A DNA stretch of 64,000 nt. Source: Saccharopolyspora rhizosphaerae. Lineage in GTDB: Bacteria > Actinomycetota > Actinomycetes > Mycobacteriales > Pseudonocardiaceae. Made by a program: the position numbers and the translations under genes. Shown here piece by piece: positions 33,360-42,741 of the stretch. The stretch spans positions 434,001 through 498,000 of the forward strand of contig NZ_RSAA01000001.1 in NCBI RefSeq assembly GCF_003931915.1, read 5' to 3'. Under the pieces are notes generated by a model. The model did no database searches. It saw only the letters and a program-made list of their open reading frames with translations, and was not told where the DNA came from. Within the stretch, counting starts at the first letter, position 1, and every line of letters starts with the position of its first letter.

Positions 33360-36002
33360 TCAACCGAGGTCGCCGCCTGCGACCGGCAGGACGGTGCCGG
33401 TGATGTAGGACGCCTCCTCGGAAGCGAGGAAGGTGATGGCGGCGGCCTGCTCGTCCAACGTGCCGTAGCGCTTCATCAGCGACGTGCCCAGGGTCTGGTC
33501 GATGTGGGCCTGGAACCACTCCTGCTCCTGCTCGGTCTCCAGCGGCGAGCCACCTCGGGAGACCCGGCGCGGGGGCGCCTGGGTGCCGCCCGGGGCGGTG
33601 GCGACCACGCGGATGCCGGAATCGGCGCACTCCAGGGCCAGCGAAGCGGTGATGGCGTTGATGCCGCCCTTGGCCGCCGAGTACGGGATCCGGTGGACTC
33701 CCCGGGTGGCTGCCGAGGAGACGTTGACGATCACCCCGCTGCCCCGCTCCTGCATCGAGGGCAGCGCGGCGCGGCAGGAGAACAGCGTGGTCATCAGCGA
33801 CCTGCGCAGCTCGGTCTCGATCTGCTCCGGGGTGAACTCGGTGAACGGCTTGAACCAGATCGCTCCGCCGACGTTGTTGATGAGCACGTCGATGCGGCCG
33901 TGCCGGGCGACCGCCGCGTCCACCACGGACTGCGCGCCCTCCCAGGACTCCAGGTCGGCCACCACGGGCGAGGCTCCCAGCTCCTCGGCGAGGCCCTCGA
34001 CCAGTTCGGAGCGGTCGGCCAGCACGAGGTCGCCGCCTTCGGCCGCGATGCGGCGGGCGGTCTGCTCGCCGATGCCCTGGGCCGAGCCGGTGACGATGAC
34101 GACCTTGCCGTCGAAGCGCCCCGGGGTGGTGAAGCGCGGGCGCTTGGACTCCTCCGCGTCGGCCATGGCCCGCCGGGTGGTGTCCTTCGAGCGCTCGGCG
34201 TGCTCGGCGATCAGCTGCCGGGCCGCGGTGCGGTCGCCCGCCTCGAACGCGGTCACGATGTCGAGGTGGTCCTGGGTGCACCGGGGATCGCACCAGGTGG
34301 CGTTGCGCAGCGTGGTCTCCATGTGGCCCTTGACGCCGAGGGCGCGGTAGGCCTGCAGGAGGTGCTCGTTGCCGGTGAGGGTGAACAGGTAGTCGTGGAA
34401 GGCCGCGTTCGCCTCGGTGTAGGCGGCGGCGTCGACGAACCGGTCGCCGTCCACGTGCGGCACCGCCGATTCGGCGAGCAGCCGGTAACCGGCGAGCTGC
34501 TGGGAGCTGAGCCGGCCGATGGTCAGCTCCAGCGCGCCCAGCTCCAGCGCTTGGCGTGCCTCGAACACCGCGTCCGACTCGTGCACCGACGGGTGTTCCT
34601 CGCCGATCTCGTAACCACCGGGTGCCGGCGCGACGACCGGTTCGAGGTCGGTCGGCTCCGACAGCACCTGCTGACCTGCGACGCAGCGCGCCTCACCGTT
34701 GGCGATGAGCGCCTCACCGCGCTCGAGACCGCTCGTGCCACCACCGGTCCCGGCCCAGATGCGCTGCCCCGCGATGGAGCTCGCCGCGGCCCTCTCCTCC
34801 TCCACCGGCGGGAGGGAGCCGTCGTGCAGCGCCGCGACCGGGGTGCCCGGGAAGATGGTCTGACCGGCCAGGTTCCGGCCTTCCCCCGGGTTCTCCTCCA
34901 GTTCCGCCACGGGTTCGGGCTCCGCTTCCACCTCGGCGATGACGGGTTCGGGTGCGGGTTCCGGTTCGGGCTCGGCCTCGACGGCCGGGGCGCTGGTGGC
35001 GGCGAGGGCGAACTTCTCGTAGTAGAAGCCGGTCGGCTCGAAGCCGTCTCCGGCGAAGTGCTCGCGCACCGCCTCCACCATCGGCGGCGGCCCGCACAGG
35101 TACACCGCGACGTCACCGCCGTGCAGGTGCTCGTCCCGGATCAGCGTGGTCACGTAGCCCTTGTTCGGGGCGCTGCTGCCCGGGTCGGCGACGCAGTAGT
35201 CCCAGGTCAGGTTCTCGACGTCGGCGGCGAGCTCCCGCACGGTGTCCATCTCGACCAGGTCGTCGTCGGTGGTGACCCCGTAGATCAGGTGCGCGGGCCG
35301 CGTCGACCCGCAGGCGCGCATCGCGCGGATGATCGACAGGATCGGCGCGAGCCCGGTACCGCCGGCCAGCAGCAGCACCGGCCGGTCGGTCTCGCGCAGG
35401 AAGAAGCTGCCGTGCGGTCCGGTGAACGACAGCTCGTCGCCTGGCTGCGCCCGCTCGGTGAGGTACTCCGACATCACCCCGCCCGGGGTGATCTTGACCA
35501 GGAAGGTCAGCAGCTCGTCGTCGGGCGCGCTGCTGAAGGAGTAGGAGCGCGTCTCCTCAGTGCCGGGCACGGCGATGTTGACGTACTGGCCGGGCAGGAA
35601 CGCCAGCTCGTCCCGGTTCGGCGTCTTCAGCGTCAGCGACACCGTGGTCGGCGAGAGCCGCTCGACCGCGTTCACCGTCGCGGGGAAGGTCGCGGCCTGG
35701 GTCTTGGCCACCGCCGAGGTGCTGGCGATGCGCAGCACCAGGTCGGACTTCGGGGTCATGCTGCACGGCAGCACGTAACCGCGTTCGGCCTCGTCGGCGG
35801 TGAGCGCGTCGTCGATGTAGCTGCCGCCGTCGTAGTCACCGGACTCGCAGAGGGCCTTGCACGTGCCGCAGGCCCCGTCGCGGCAGTCCAGCGGGATGTT
35901 GATGCGCTGCCGGTAGGACGCATCGGCCACGGTCTGGTCCGGCGCGCACGTGATGAACCGGGTGACACCGTCCTCGAAGGACAGCGCGACTTGGTGGGTC
36001 AT
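33360..36002 (-). CDS. BenC-FCD-BenD fusion: benzoate dioxygenase reductase, FCD sensor and cis-diol dehydrogenase
   Basis: A single 880-codon frame without internal stop. Residues 1-95 are a plant-type 2Fe-2S ferredoxin (C40, C45, C48, C80). Residues about 100-332 are an FAD/NAD reductase (RSYSFSSAP, GGTGLAPILS, CGPPPMVE), as in BenC. A Glu/Pro-rich linker (340-372) and three xAGQxI-like repeats (378-446) follow. Residues about 472-612 match the FCD ligand domain of GntR regulators (AFHDYLF; DHLDIVTAFEAGD; AEH). Residues 628-880 are a short-chain dehydrogenase (TGSAQGIG, NNVGG, YSAAK), the expected BenD. It starts 11 bp after benB. It would pass electrons from NADH to BenAB and oxidise the resulting diol, with the FCD part as a possible metabolite sensor. 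Confidence 0.9.
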   Translation of the reverse strand: MTHQVALSFEDGVTRFITCAPDQTVADASYRQRINIPLDCRDGACGTCKALCESGDYDGGSYIDDALTADEAERGYVLPCSMTPKSDLVLRIASTSAVAKTQAATFPATVNAVERLSPTTVSLTLKTPNRDELAFLPGQYVNIAVPGTEETRSYSFSSAPDDELLTFLVKITPGGVMSEYLTERAQPGDELSFTGPHGSFFLRETDRPVLLLAGGTGLAPILSIIRAMRACGSTRPAHLIYGVTTDDDLVEMDTVRELAADVENLTWDYCVADPGSSAPNKGYVTTLIRDEHLHGGDVAVYLCGPPPMVEAVREHFAGDGFEPTGFYYEKFALAATSAPAVEAEPEPEPAPEPVIAEVEAEPEPVAELEENPGEGRNLAGQTIFPGTPVAALHDGSLPPVEEERAAASSIAGQRIWAGTGGGTSGLERGEALIANGEARCVAGQQVLSEPTDLEPVVAPAPGGYEIGEEHPSVHESDAVFEARQALELGALELTIGRLSSQQLAGYRLLAESAVPHVDGDRFVDAAAYTEANAAFHDYLFTLTGNEHLLQAYRALGVKGHMETTLRNATWCDPRCTQDHLDIVTAFEAGDRTAARQLIAEHAERSKDTTRRAMADAEESKRPRFTTPGRFDGKVVIVTGSAQGIGEQTARRIAAEGGDLVLADRSELVEGLAEELGASPVVADLESWEGAQSVVDAAVARHGRIDVLINNVGGAIWFKPFTEFTPEQIETELRRSLMTTLFSCRAALPSMQERGSGVIVNVSSAATRGVHRIPYSAAKGGINAITASLALECADSGIRVVATAPGGTQAPPRRVSRGGSPLETEQEQEWFQAHIDQTLGTSLMKRYGTLDEQAAAITFLASEEASYITGTVLPVAGGDLG

Positions 36003-36013
36003 GGCCGCCTCGC

Positions 36014-36556
36014 TCAGATGTGGTACACGTCGACGACGTGGTGGATGTAGTCGTTCTTGAGCACCACGGTCTTCCGGCGGATCAGCGGCGCCGGACCGGA
36101 GAAGTCGATGGTGTAGAACGACGTCCCGTAGTAGGGGTCCACGGTCTTGTACCGGAAGTACATGGTGTGCCAGTTGAACCGGACGTCCACGATGTCCCCG
36201 CGGCGTTCGATCAGCTCCACGTTGGTGATGTTGTGGCTGGTGCGGGGCTCCGGGATGGACGTGGCGCTGGAGCGCTCGGTGCGGATGCGGAAGACCCGGT
36301 CCTCCAGCCCGCCCTTGTTCGGGTAGTAGATGAGCGAGATGTCGGTCTGCGGGTCCTCGGTGAGCAGGTCGTCGTCACCCCAGGACGGCATCCAGAACAC
36401 GACGTCGTCGGCGTAGCACTCCAGCCACTTCTCGAACTCGCGGTCGTCGAGGTAGCGGGCCTCGCGGTAGAGGAACTGCTCGATGTCCTGCTGGGTGATG
36501 GACTTGGTGCCCGCGGGTGCGGTGGTGGGCGCGGTGGCGTCAGCGTTGACGGTCAT
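36014..36556 (-). CDS. benB: Benzoate 1,2-dioxygenase small (beta) subunit
   Basis: The 180-residue protein matches the beta subunits of ring-hydroxylating dioxygenases: QFLYREARYLDDREFEKWL, then YADDVVFWMPSW, and the C-terminal KNDYIHHVVDVYHI typical of benzoate/toluate types. It has a structural role in the alpha3beta3 enzyme that inserts O2 into benzoate. ATG at 36556 follows AGGAG. It sits 25 bp after benA and 11 bp before the reductase fusion, in one operon. Confidence 0.94.
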   Translation of the reverse strand: MTVNADATAPTTAPAGTKSITQQDIEQFLYREARYLDDREFEKWLECYADDVVFWMPSWGDDDLLTEDPQTDISLIYYPNKGGLEDRVFRIRTERSSATSIPEPRTSHNITNVELIERRGDIVDVRFNWHTMYFRYKTVDPYYGTSFYTIDFSGPAPLIRRKTVVLKNDYIHHVVDVYHI

Positions 36557-36581
36557 CGGGAATCTCCTGGCGCGGTGGGGG

Positions 36582-37946
36582 TCACTGGACGTCGGCGGCG
36601 CGTTCTGCGGCGATGGCGTTCCGCATGCGCTCCTGCCAGTAGCCGTGCTGGACCGGGTAGAGCCCTTCGTCCTCGTTCTTCTGGCCGGCCGAGATCACGC
36701 CCTTCATGTCGAGCGCTTCGGCGAGCTCGTCGGGACCGTTCAGCCAGTGCTCGGCACCGCGGCTCATGTCGTTCCACGGCGCGGCGGTGGCGCGGAAGGT
36801 CAGCTGGCAGGAGCGGAACTCCTCGAGGTCGTCCGGAGTGGCCATGCCCGAGGCGTTGAAGAAGTCCTCGTACTGGCGGATCCGCCACGCCCGCGACTCG
36901 GCGCTCTCGCCCTTGGGCGCGATGCAGTAGATGGTGACCTCGGTCTTGTCCGGCGCGATCGGCCGGAAGTGCCTGATCTGCGTGGAGAACTGGTCCATCA
37001 GGTAGACGTTCGGGTACAGGCACAGGTTCCGGGAGCCGCGCACCATGAACTCGCCCTTGGCTTCGCCGAACTCCTGCTTCAGCTCCTCGATGCGCGGCCA
37101 CAGCGGGCGGTCCTGCGGGTTGCCCGCCCAGGTCCACAGGCACAGGTGGCCGTTCGGGTAGGACCAGTAGCCGCCACCGGACTTGCCCCAGCTGCCCGCG
37201 TCGAGGGTCTTGGTGCTGTTCTTGGACTCACCGGTGCCGCGACGGGCGGTGGTGGCCGCGTAGTTCCAGTGCGTGGCGGTGACGTGGTAGCCGTCGGCGC
37301 CGTTCTCGGCCTGGACCTTCCAGTTGCCGTCGAAGGTGTAGGTCGACGCGCCGCGGAGCACCTCCAGGCCGTCCGGGGACTGGTCGACGAGCATGTCGAT
37401 GACCTTGGTGGTGTCGCCCAGGTGCTCGCTCAGCGGCGCCACGTCCGGGTTGAGGCTGCCGAACAGGAACCCGCGGTAGGAGTCGAAGCGGGCGACCTTG
37501 GTCATGTCGTGCGAGCCGTCGGTGTCGAACGCGGGCGGGTACCCGGCGCCGTCGGGATCCTTGACCTTGAGCAGCTTGCCGTCGTTGCGGAACGTCCAGC
37601 CGTGGAACGGGCACGTCAGCGTGGTGCGGTTGTCGGCCTTGCGGCGGCAGACCATCGCTCCGCGGTGGGCGCAGGCGTTGATCAGGCAGTGCAGCTCGCC
37701 CTCCTTGTCGCGGGTGATCACGACGGGCTGGCGGCCGATGTACGTGGTGAAGTAGTCGCCGGGGTTCGGCAGCTGGCTCTCGTGCGCGAGGTAGATCCAG
37801 TTGCCCTCGAAGATGTGCTTCATCTCGAGTTCGAAGATCTCCTCGTCGGTGAAGATCCGGCGGTTGGCCCGGTACACCCCGGCCTCGTGGTCCTCGACGA
37901 CGGCGTCGGCGACGACGGCGGACACGCGGTTCAGCATCTCGGTCAT
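36582..37946 (-). CDS. benA: Benzoate 1,2-dioxygenase large (alpha) subunit
   Basis: The 454-residue protein has a Rieske 2Fe-2S domain (CAHRGAMVC and CPFHGW) and a catalytic domain with the mononuclear iron site ([11 protein letters not shown], with the bridging Asp). Length and C terminus ([14 protein letters not shown]) match benzoate/anthranilate-type oxygenases. It converts benzoate to the cis-1,2-diol carboxylate with BenB and the reductase. ATG at 37946 follows GGAGG; upstream in-frame codons are not used. It is divergent from a LysR regulator and its leader contains a hairpin. Toluate or anthranilate cannot be excluded, but catechol genes adjoin. Confidence 0.95.
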   Translation of the reverse strand: MTEMLNRVSAVVADAVVEDHEAGVYRANRRIFTDEEIFELEMKHIFEGNWIYLAHESQLPNPGDYFTTYIGRQPVVITRDKEGELHCLINACAHRGAMVCRRKADNRTTLTCPFHGWTFRNDGKLLKVKDPDGAGYPPAFDTDGSHDMTKVARFDSYRGFLFGSLNPDVAPLSEHLGDTTKVIDMLVDQSPDGLEVLRGASTYTFDGNWKVQAENGADGYHVTATHWNYAATTARRGTGESKNSTKTLDAGSWGKSGGGYWSYPNGHLCLWTWAGNPQDRPLWPRIEELKQEFGEAKGEFMVRGSRNLCLYPNVYLMDQFSTQIRHFRPIAPDKTEVTIYCIAPKGESAESRAWRIRQYEDFFNASGMATPDDLEEFRSCQLTFRATAAPWNDMSRGAEHWLNGPDELAEALDMKGVISAGQKNEDEGLYPVQHGYWQERMRNAIAAERAADVQ

Positions 37947-37985
37947 GGATCCTCCAACGGCCCAGATCGACTCTGATCGGCCTCC

Positions 37986-38005
37986 CGGCGGCCGCTGGGC
38001 CGCCG
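37986..38005 (-). promoter_or_regulatory. Stable hairpin in the benA leader
   Basis: CGGCGGCC (37986-37993) pairs perfectly with GGCCGCCG (37998-38005) around a GCTG tetraloop, about 40 nt before the benA start. It may affect mRNA stability or act as an attenuator. Confidence 0.4.
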
Positions 38006-38058
38006 TGGCATGACTCGGAACCATGACAGCTCGTGGTGGTGGTCACACCGGACAAATA

Positions 38059-38075
38059 CCTAGACCTGACCTAGG
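38059..38075. promoter_or_regulatory. Candidate LysR operator in the benA-LysR divergent region
   Basis: CCTAG-N7-CTAGG is a clear dyad in a less GC-rich stretch between benA and the LysR gene. A second small dyad ACAAA-GTC-TTTGT lies at 38112-38124. Either could be the activator's binding site. Confidence 0.5.
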
Positions 38076-38189
38076 GTGCGATTCATCGTTGTCGTTTATC
38101 AATCGTGCGGAACAAAGTCTTTGTCTTCGATGAGAGGGCTCCTTACCGTGGGAGGGCATCGGCGACGAGGACGAGGGAGGAGGCCCGCC

Positions 38190-39098
38190 GTGGAGCTTCG
38201 CCACCTGCGTTACTTCGCCACCGTCGCCGAGACGTGCCACTTCGGCCGAGCCGCCGAGCAGCTGCACATCGCCCAGCCCGCGCTCTCGCACGCCGTCCGG
38301 CAGCTGGAGGACGAGCTCGGCGTGGCGCTGCTGGAGCGCACGACCAGGCAGGTGGGGCTCACCCCGGCGGGCGAGTTCTTCTTGGGCGAGGCCCAGCGGG
38401 TGCTCTCGGCCGTCGACGCCGGCGTGCGCGGGGTGCAGCGGATCGGCGAGGGGCAGCTCGGCCTGGTCCGCGTGGGTGTCACCGGCACCGCGGCCTTCTC
38501 GCACCTGCCGCACCTGGCGCGGGCGCTGGCCCAGCGGGTGCCGCAGGTCGAGCTGGAGGTGCGCGCCGAGCTGCTCACCGCGGAGCAGTGCGCGCAGCTG
38601 CGCGACGGTTCGCTGGGCATCGGAGTGCTCCGGCCGCCGGTGACCGGCGAGGACATCGACTACCGCGTGATCGAGGCCGAGCCGCTGGTGGCGGCGGTCC
38701 CCGCCGACCACCGGCTGGCCGTGGAGCCCGTGGTGTCGATGACCGACCTGCGCGCCGAACCGCTGGTGACCTACGACGGCCGCCACTCGGTCGTGCACGC
38801 GGCGGTGCTGCGCAGCTGCCGCGACGCCGGGTTCACCCCGAACCAGCAGCACCACGCCCCGGGCACCGCCGCGCTGCTCGCGCTGGTCGCCGGTGGCCTG
38901 GGCGTGGGCGTCGTGCCCGCATCCGCCCGTTCGCTGCCGCTGGCCGGGGTGGTCTTCCGCGACCTGGCGGGAGCCGCGACCGTCGAGCTGGCGCTGGCCT
39001 GGCACCGCGACACCAGCTCTCCCCTGGTCAACACCGTCCTCGCCGAGCTCGAGGACGTCTTCCCGTCCGCACGACCCCCAGCAGAGGCCGGCTCATGA
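38190..39098 (+). CDS. LysR-family regulator of the benzoate/catechol genes
   Basis: The 302-residue protein has the LysR winged helix (ELRHLRYFATVAETCHFGRAAEQLHI, AQPALSHAVRQLEDELG) and a two-lobed effector domain. The sequence resembles the CatR/CatM/BenM type that senses cis,cis-muconate or benzoate. GTG at 38190 follows GGGAGGAGG; upstream residues are not LysR-like. Its ATGA overlap with catB shows co-transcription with the cat genes, an arrangement that allows autoregulation together with benA control. Confidence 0.92.
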   Translation: MELRHLRYFATVAETCHFGRAAEQLHIAQPALSHAVRQLEDELGVALLERTTRQVGLTPAGEFFLGEAQRVLSAVDAGVRGVQRIGEGQLGLVRVGVTGTAAFSHLPHLARALAQRVPQVELEVRAELLTAEQCAQLRDGSLGIGVLRPPVTGEDIDYRVIEAEPLVAAVPADHRLAVEPVVSMTDLRAEPLVTYDGRHSVVHAAVLRSCRDAGFTPNQQHHAPGTAALLALVAGGLGVGVVPASARSLPLAGVVFRDLAGAATVELALAWHRDTSSPLVNTVLAELEDVFPSARPPAEAGS

Positions 39099-40198
39099 AG
39101 ATCACCCGGGTGGAGGCGATCCCGTTCGCCATCCCGTACCGCAAACCGCTGCGCTTCGCCTCCGGCGAGGTCCACGCCGCCGAGCACGTCCTGGTGCGGG
39201 TGCACACCGACGACGGGGTCGTCGGTGTCGCCGAGGCACCACCGCGGCCGTTCACCTACGGCGAGACCCAGGCCGGGATCGTCACGGTGATCGACACGAT
39301 CTTCGCACCGCAACTCACCGGGCTGAGCCTGCTGGAACGCGAGACCGCCTACGCGCGCTTGGCGCGCACCGTGGGCAACCCGACCGCGAAGGCCGCCATC
39401 GACATGGCGATGTGGGACGCCCTGGGCCGCAGCCTGGACGTGTCGGTGACCGAACTGCTCGGCGCCTACACCGACCGGATGCGCGTCTCGCACATGCTGG
39501 GCTTCGACGACCCCGCCGCGATGGTCGCCGAGGCCGAGAAGATGCGCGACACCTACGGGATCACCACCTTCAAGGTCAAGGTCGGCCGCCGTCCGGTCTC
39601 GCTGGACACCGCCGTGGTGCGAGCCCTGCGCGAGGGGCTGGGCGAGTCCGTCGAGCTCTACGTCGACGGCAACCGCGGCTGGACCGCCGCCGAGTCCGCG
39701 CGCGCCATGAAGGAGATGGCCGACCTGGACCTGCTCTTCGCCGAGGAGCTGTGCCCGGCCGACGACGTGCTCGGCCGGCGCTGGTTGGTGCAGCAGCTCG
39801 ACGTGCCGTTCATCGCCGACGAATCCGCCGTCACCCAGGCCGATGTCACCCGGGAGGTGCTCGGCGGATCGGCCACGGCGGTGAGCATCAAGACCGCGCG
39901 GACCGGCTTCACCGGTTCCCAGCGCACCCACCACCTCGCCGAAGGCCTCGGCCTGGAGGTCGTGATGGGCAACCAGGTCGACGGCCAGCTCGGCTCGCTG
40001 TGCACCGTCGCCTTCGGCGCCGCCCACGCGCTCACCTCGCGCCGGGCCGGCGAACTCTCCAACTTCCTCGACATGAGCGATGACCTGCTGGCCGAACCGC
40101 TGCGGATCAGCGACGGTGAGCTCACCGTCCGTCCCGGTGCCGGCCTGGGTGCCGAGCTTGATCCCGACAAGCTTCGGCACTACCGCCAGGACCGCTGA
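39095..40198 (+). CDS. catB: Muconate cycloisomerase
   Basis: The 367-residue enolase-superfamily protein has the catalytic KVKVG lysines, the metal ligands in YVDGN, FAEELCP and IADES, and the second lysine in VSIKTAR. It lactonises cis,cis-muconate to muconolactone. Its place next to catechol dioxygenase and muconolactone isomerase fixes the role better than sequence alone, since dipeptide epimerases are similar. The ATG overlaps the LysR stop by 4 bp. A 28-bp gap leads to catA. Confidence 0.93.
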   Translation: MKITRVEAIPFAIPYRKPLRFASGEVHAAEHVLVRVHTDDGVVGVAEAPPRPFTYGETQAGIVTVIDTIFAPQLTGLSLLERETAYARLARTVGNPTAKAAIDMAMWDALGRSLDVSVTELLGAYTDRMRVSHMLGFDDPAAMVAEAEKMRDTYGITTFKVKVGRRPVSLDTAVVRALREGLGESVELYVDGNRGWTAAESARAMKEMADLDLLFAEELCPADDVLGRRWLVQQLDVPFIADESAVTQADVTREVLGGSATAVSIKTARTGFTGSQRTHHLAEGLGLEVVMGNQVDGQLGSLCTVAFGAAHALTSRRAGELSNFLDMSDDLLAEPLRISDGELTVRPGAGLGAELDPDKLRHYRQDR

Positions 40199-40226
40199 CC
40201 CCCACCGCCAATCAAGGAGGATTCAG

Positions 40227-41072
40227 ATGACCACCGCCCACGACACGGCCACGGCCGCCGCTTCCGGCGCCAACGCGACCGAGCGCTTCAAGAGCGACAA
40301 GCTCGTCGGCGTGGAGGGCACCCCGCCTGAGCGCGTGAGCACGCTCGCCCGCGAGGTGCTCGAGGCCGTGCACGCCACCATCCGCAAGCACAAGGTGACC
40401 TACGCCGAGTACAACGCCCTCAAGGCGTGGCTGATCAACGTCGGCGAGGACGGCGAGTGGCCGCTGTTCCTCGACGTCTGGGTCGAGCACGTCGTCGAGG
40501 AGGTCGCCACCGAGCACCGCGAGGGCAACAAGGGGACGATCGAGGGCCCGTACTATGTCCCGGACGCCCCCGAGCAGGGCTCGAAGGGCGCGGTGCCGAT
40601 GCGCGAGGACGAGCCGGGCACGCCGCTGACCTGGACCGGCCGCGTCACCACCACCGACGGTTCGGCGCTGGCCGGGGCGACGGTGGAGCTGTGGCACGCC
40701 GACGCCGACGGCTTCTACTCGCAGTTCGCCCCTGGCCTCCCGGAGTGGAACCTGCGCGGGACGTTCACCACCGACGCCGACGGGAACTTCGAGATCCGCA
40801 CGGTGCGCCCGGCGTCGTACCAGATCCCGACCGACGGTGCCTGCGGCAAGCTCATCGCCGCCGCCGGGTGGCACGCGTGGCGGCCGGCGCACCTGCACGT
40901 CAAGGTCTCGGCACCGGGCCACGAGCTGCTGACCGCCCAGCTGTACTTCCCCGGCGACGAGCACAACGACGACGACATCGCCTCGGCGGTCAAGCCCGAG
41001 CTGATGCTCGACCCGAAACCGGTCGCCGGTGGCGAGGCCATCGAGTACGGCTTCGTCCTCGACCCGTCCTGA
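40227..41072 (+). CDS. catA: Catechol 1,2-dioxygenase
   Basis: The 281-residue intradiol dioxygenase has non-heme Fe(III) ligands in order: Tyr in GPYYVPDAP, Tyr in RPASYQIPTDG, and two His in HAWRPAHLHVKV. The N-terminal helical dimerisation domain (about 1-100) is present. It cleaves catechol to cis,cis-muconate. ATG at 40227 follows AAGGAGG at 7 nt, the best ribosome site of the operon. It lies between catB and catC on the plus strand. Confidence 0.96.
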   Translation: MTTAHDTATAAASGANATERFKSDKLVGVEGTPPERVSTLAREVLEAVHATIRKHKVTYAEYNALKAWLINVGEDGEWPLFLDVWVEHVVEEVATEHREGNKGTIEGPYYVPDAPEQGSKGAVPMREDEPGTPLTWTGRVTTTDGSALAGATVELWHADADGFYSQFAPGLPEWNLRGTFTTDADGNFEIRTVRPASYQIPTDGACGKLIAAAGWHAWRPAHLHVKVSAPGHELLTAQLYFPGDEHNDDDIASAVKPELMLDPKPVAGGEAIEYGFVLDPS

Positions 41073-41092
41073 TCAGTCCACAGGAGACAGAC

Positions 41093-41374
41093 GTGCTCTA
41101 CCACATCCGCATGGACGTGAAGCTCCCGCCGGACCTCGATCCGGACGTGCGCGCGGACCTGCTGGCGCGCGAGAAGGAGTACAGCCAGAAGCAGCAGCGC
41201 GAGGGCCGGTGGCCGCACCTGTGGCGGGTCGCGGGCGAGTACGCCAACATCTCGGTCGTCGACGTCGCCGATCACGACGAGTTGCACGAGGTGCTGTCCG
41301 GGCTACCGCTGTTCGCCTACATGGACATCGAGGTGACCCCGCTGGCGGTGCACCCGAACAAGATCGCAGGTTGA
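41093..41374 (+). CDS. catC: Muconolactone delta-isomerase
   Basis: The 93-residue protein is full length for CatC, which isomerises muconolactone to the beta-ketoadipate enol-lactone. The typical N terminus (LYHIRMDVKLPPDLD), the central EKEYSQKQQREGRWPHLWRV and the end (LAVHPNKIAG) are all visible. GTG at 41093 follows AGGAGACAGAC. A perfect 15-bp hairpin follows, which may reduce readthrough to the transporter gene. Confidence 0.95.
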   Translation: MLYHIRMDVKLPPDLDPDVRADLLAREKEYSQKQQREGRWPHLWRVAGEYANISVVDVADHDELHEVLSGLPLFAYMDIEVTPLAVHPNKIAG

Positions 41375-41384
41375 GGAACGCCTC

Positions 41385-41419
41385 GGAAGCCGGGTGTCCA
41401 CAGCGGACACCCGGCTTCC
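41385..41419 (+). terminator. Perfect 15-bp hairpin between catC and benE
   Basis: 41385-41399 pairs exactly with 41405-41419 around a 5-nt loop (ACAGC). It would end or attenuate the cat transcript before benE. No U-tract is present. Confidence 0.78.
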
Positions 41420-41437
41420 TCGTACCGGAGGGGGCTC

Positions 41438-42703
41438 GTGACCAGCACTCTCGACGAAGTCGACACCGGGGAGCCGGTTCGCCGCACACGCTTCGAACGT
41501 CCCTCCCCCGCCCGAGCGCGCCAGGTGCTGCGCGACCTCAACGGCTCCTCGGTGGCCGGCGGGGTGGTCGGCCTGGTGTTCTCCGCGACCGGCCCGATCG
41601 CGGTGATCCTCTCGGCCGGCCTGAACGGTGGGCTGAGCCCGGCGCAGCTCGCGTCGTGGGTGTTCGGGGTGTTCTTCCTCAACGGCGTGCTCACCGCGAT
41701 CGCGTCCTGGGTCTACCGGCAGCCGCTGGCGTTCTTCTGGACCATCCCCGGCACGGTCGTGGTCGGCGCCTCGCTGGACCACTTGCGCTGGTCGGAGGTG
41801 CTGGGCGCGTTCGTGGTGACCGCTCTGCTCATCCTCGCCATCGGCCTCACCGGGTGGGTCCGCACCGTCATGGCGGCCCTGCCGATGCCCATCGTGATGG
41901 CGATGGTCGCGGGCGTGTTCCTGCGCTTCGGGCTCGACCTCGTCCACGCCACCGGGTCGGACGCCGTCGTCGCCGTGCCGATGATCGCGGTGTTCCTGCT
42001 GCTCAGCGTGTTCCCCGCGGCCGGAAGGCTGGTGCCGCCGATCCTGGGTGCGCTGCTCGCAGGTGCGCTCGCCGTGGCCGCGTCCGGCCGCTTCGCCCTC
42101 GACGGGGCGGGCTGGCTCGCCCAGCCGCTGCTGCAGTCGCCGGAGTTCTCCTGGCGCGCCCTGACCGAACTCGTCGTGCCCCTGGCCATCACGGTGCTGG
42201 TGGTGCAGAACGGACAGGGCACAGCGGTTCTCCGGCAGGCGGGGCACCGCCCGCCGACCAACGTCGCAGCGCTGCTGTGCGGGCTCTGGTCGTTGCCGGC
42301 CGCCGCGGTCGGCGCGGTCTCGACCTGCCTGACCGGACCGACCAACGCGCTGCTGGTCGCCTCCACCGAACGCTCCCGCCAGTACACGGCCGGCATCGTG
42401 TGCGGTCTCGGCGCGATCGTCGTCGGGCTGTTCGCCCCGGCCTTCGTCCGCTTCATGCTGGCCACTCCCCCGGCGTTCATCGCGGTCCTCGGCGGGCTGG
42501 CCATGCTGCGCGCCTTGCAAGGTGCGTTCACCACCGCGTTCAGCACGAAGTTCACCCTGGGCGCCCTGCTGGCCTTCCTGGTGACCGTCTCCGGCGTGAA
42601 CCCGCTCAACATCAACTCCGCGTTCTGGGGTCTGCTGGCGGGCGTCCTGGTCGCCTTCGCCCTGGAACGAGCGGACTTCACCTCCCGCGACCAGGCGGCC
42701 TAG
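41438..42703 (+). CDS. benE: Benzoate/proton symporter
   Basis: The 421-residue protein has about twelve membrane helices and matches BenE benzoate transporters: DLNGSSVAGGVVGLVFSATGP at the start, then FWTIPGTVVVGASL, and a late VSGVNPLNINSAFWGL. BenE imports benzoate with protons. GTG at 41438 is preceded by GGAGGGGG. It comes after the cat genes but behind a strong hairpin, so its expression may be partly independent. Confidence 0.93.
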   Translation: MTSTLDEVDTGEPVRRTRFERPSPARARQVLRDLNGSSVAGGVVGLVFSATGPIAVILSAGLNGGLSPAQLASWVFGVFFLNGVLTAIASWVYRQPLAFFWTIPGTVVVGASLDHLRWSEVLGAFVVTALLILAIGLTGWVRTVMAALPMPIVMAMVAGVFLRFGLDLVHATGSDAVVAVPMIAVFLLLSVFPAAGRLVPPILGALLAGALAVAASGRFALDGAGWLAQPLLQSPEFSWRALTELVVPLAITVLVVQNGQGTAVLRQAGHRPPTNVAALLCGLWSLPAAAVGAVSTCLTGPTNALLVASTERSRQYTAGIVCGLGAIVVGLFAPAFVRFMLATPPAFIAVLGGLAMLRALQGAFTTAFSTKFTLGALLAFLVTVSGVNPLNINSAFWGLLAGVLVAFALERADFTSRDQAA

Positions 42704-42741
42704 AAGAGCCTGAAGCGGCTCCGCGGGGAGCGAGCGCGTGG

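Noticed and set aside
34164-34166. Internal ATG that could start a separate BenD
   Set aside because: No convincing ribosome site precedes it and the reading frame is continuous with the reductase; it is kept only as an alternative for testing.
33153-36050. Long plus-strand frame opposite the BenC-FCD-BenD gene
   Set aside because: Its composition is typical of antisense frames, while the minus strand has three clear domains.
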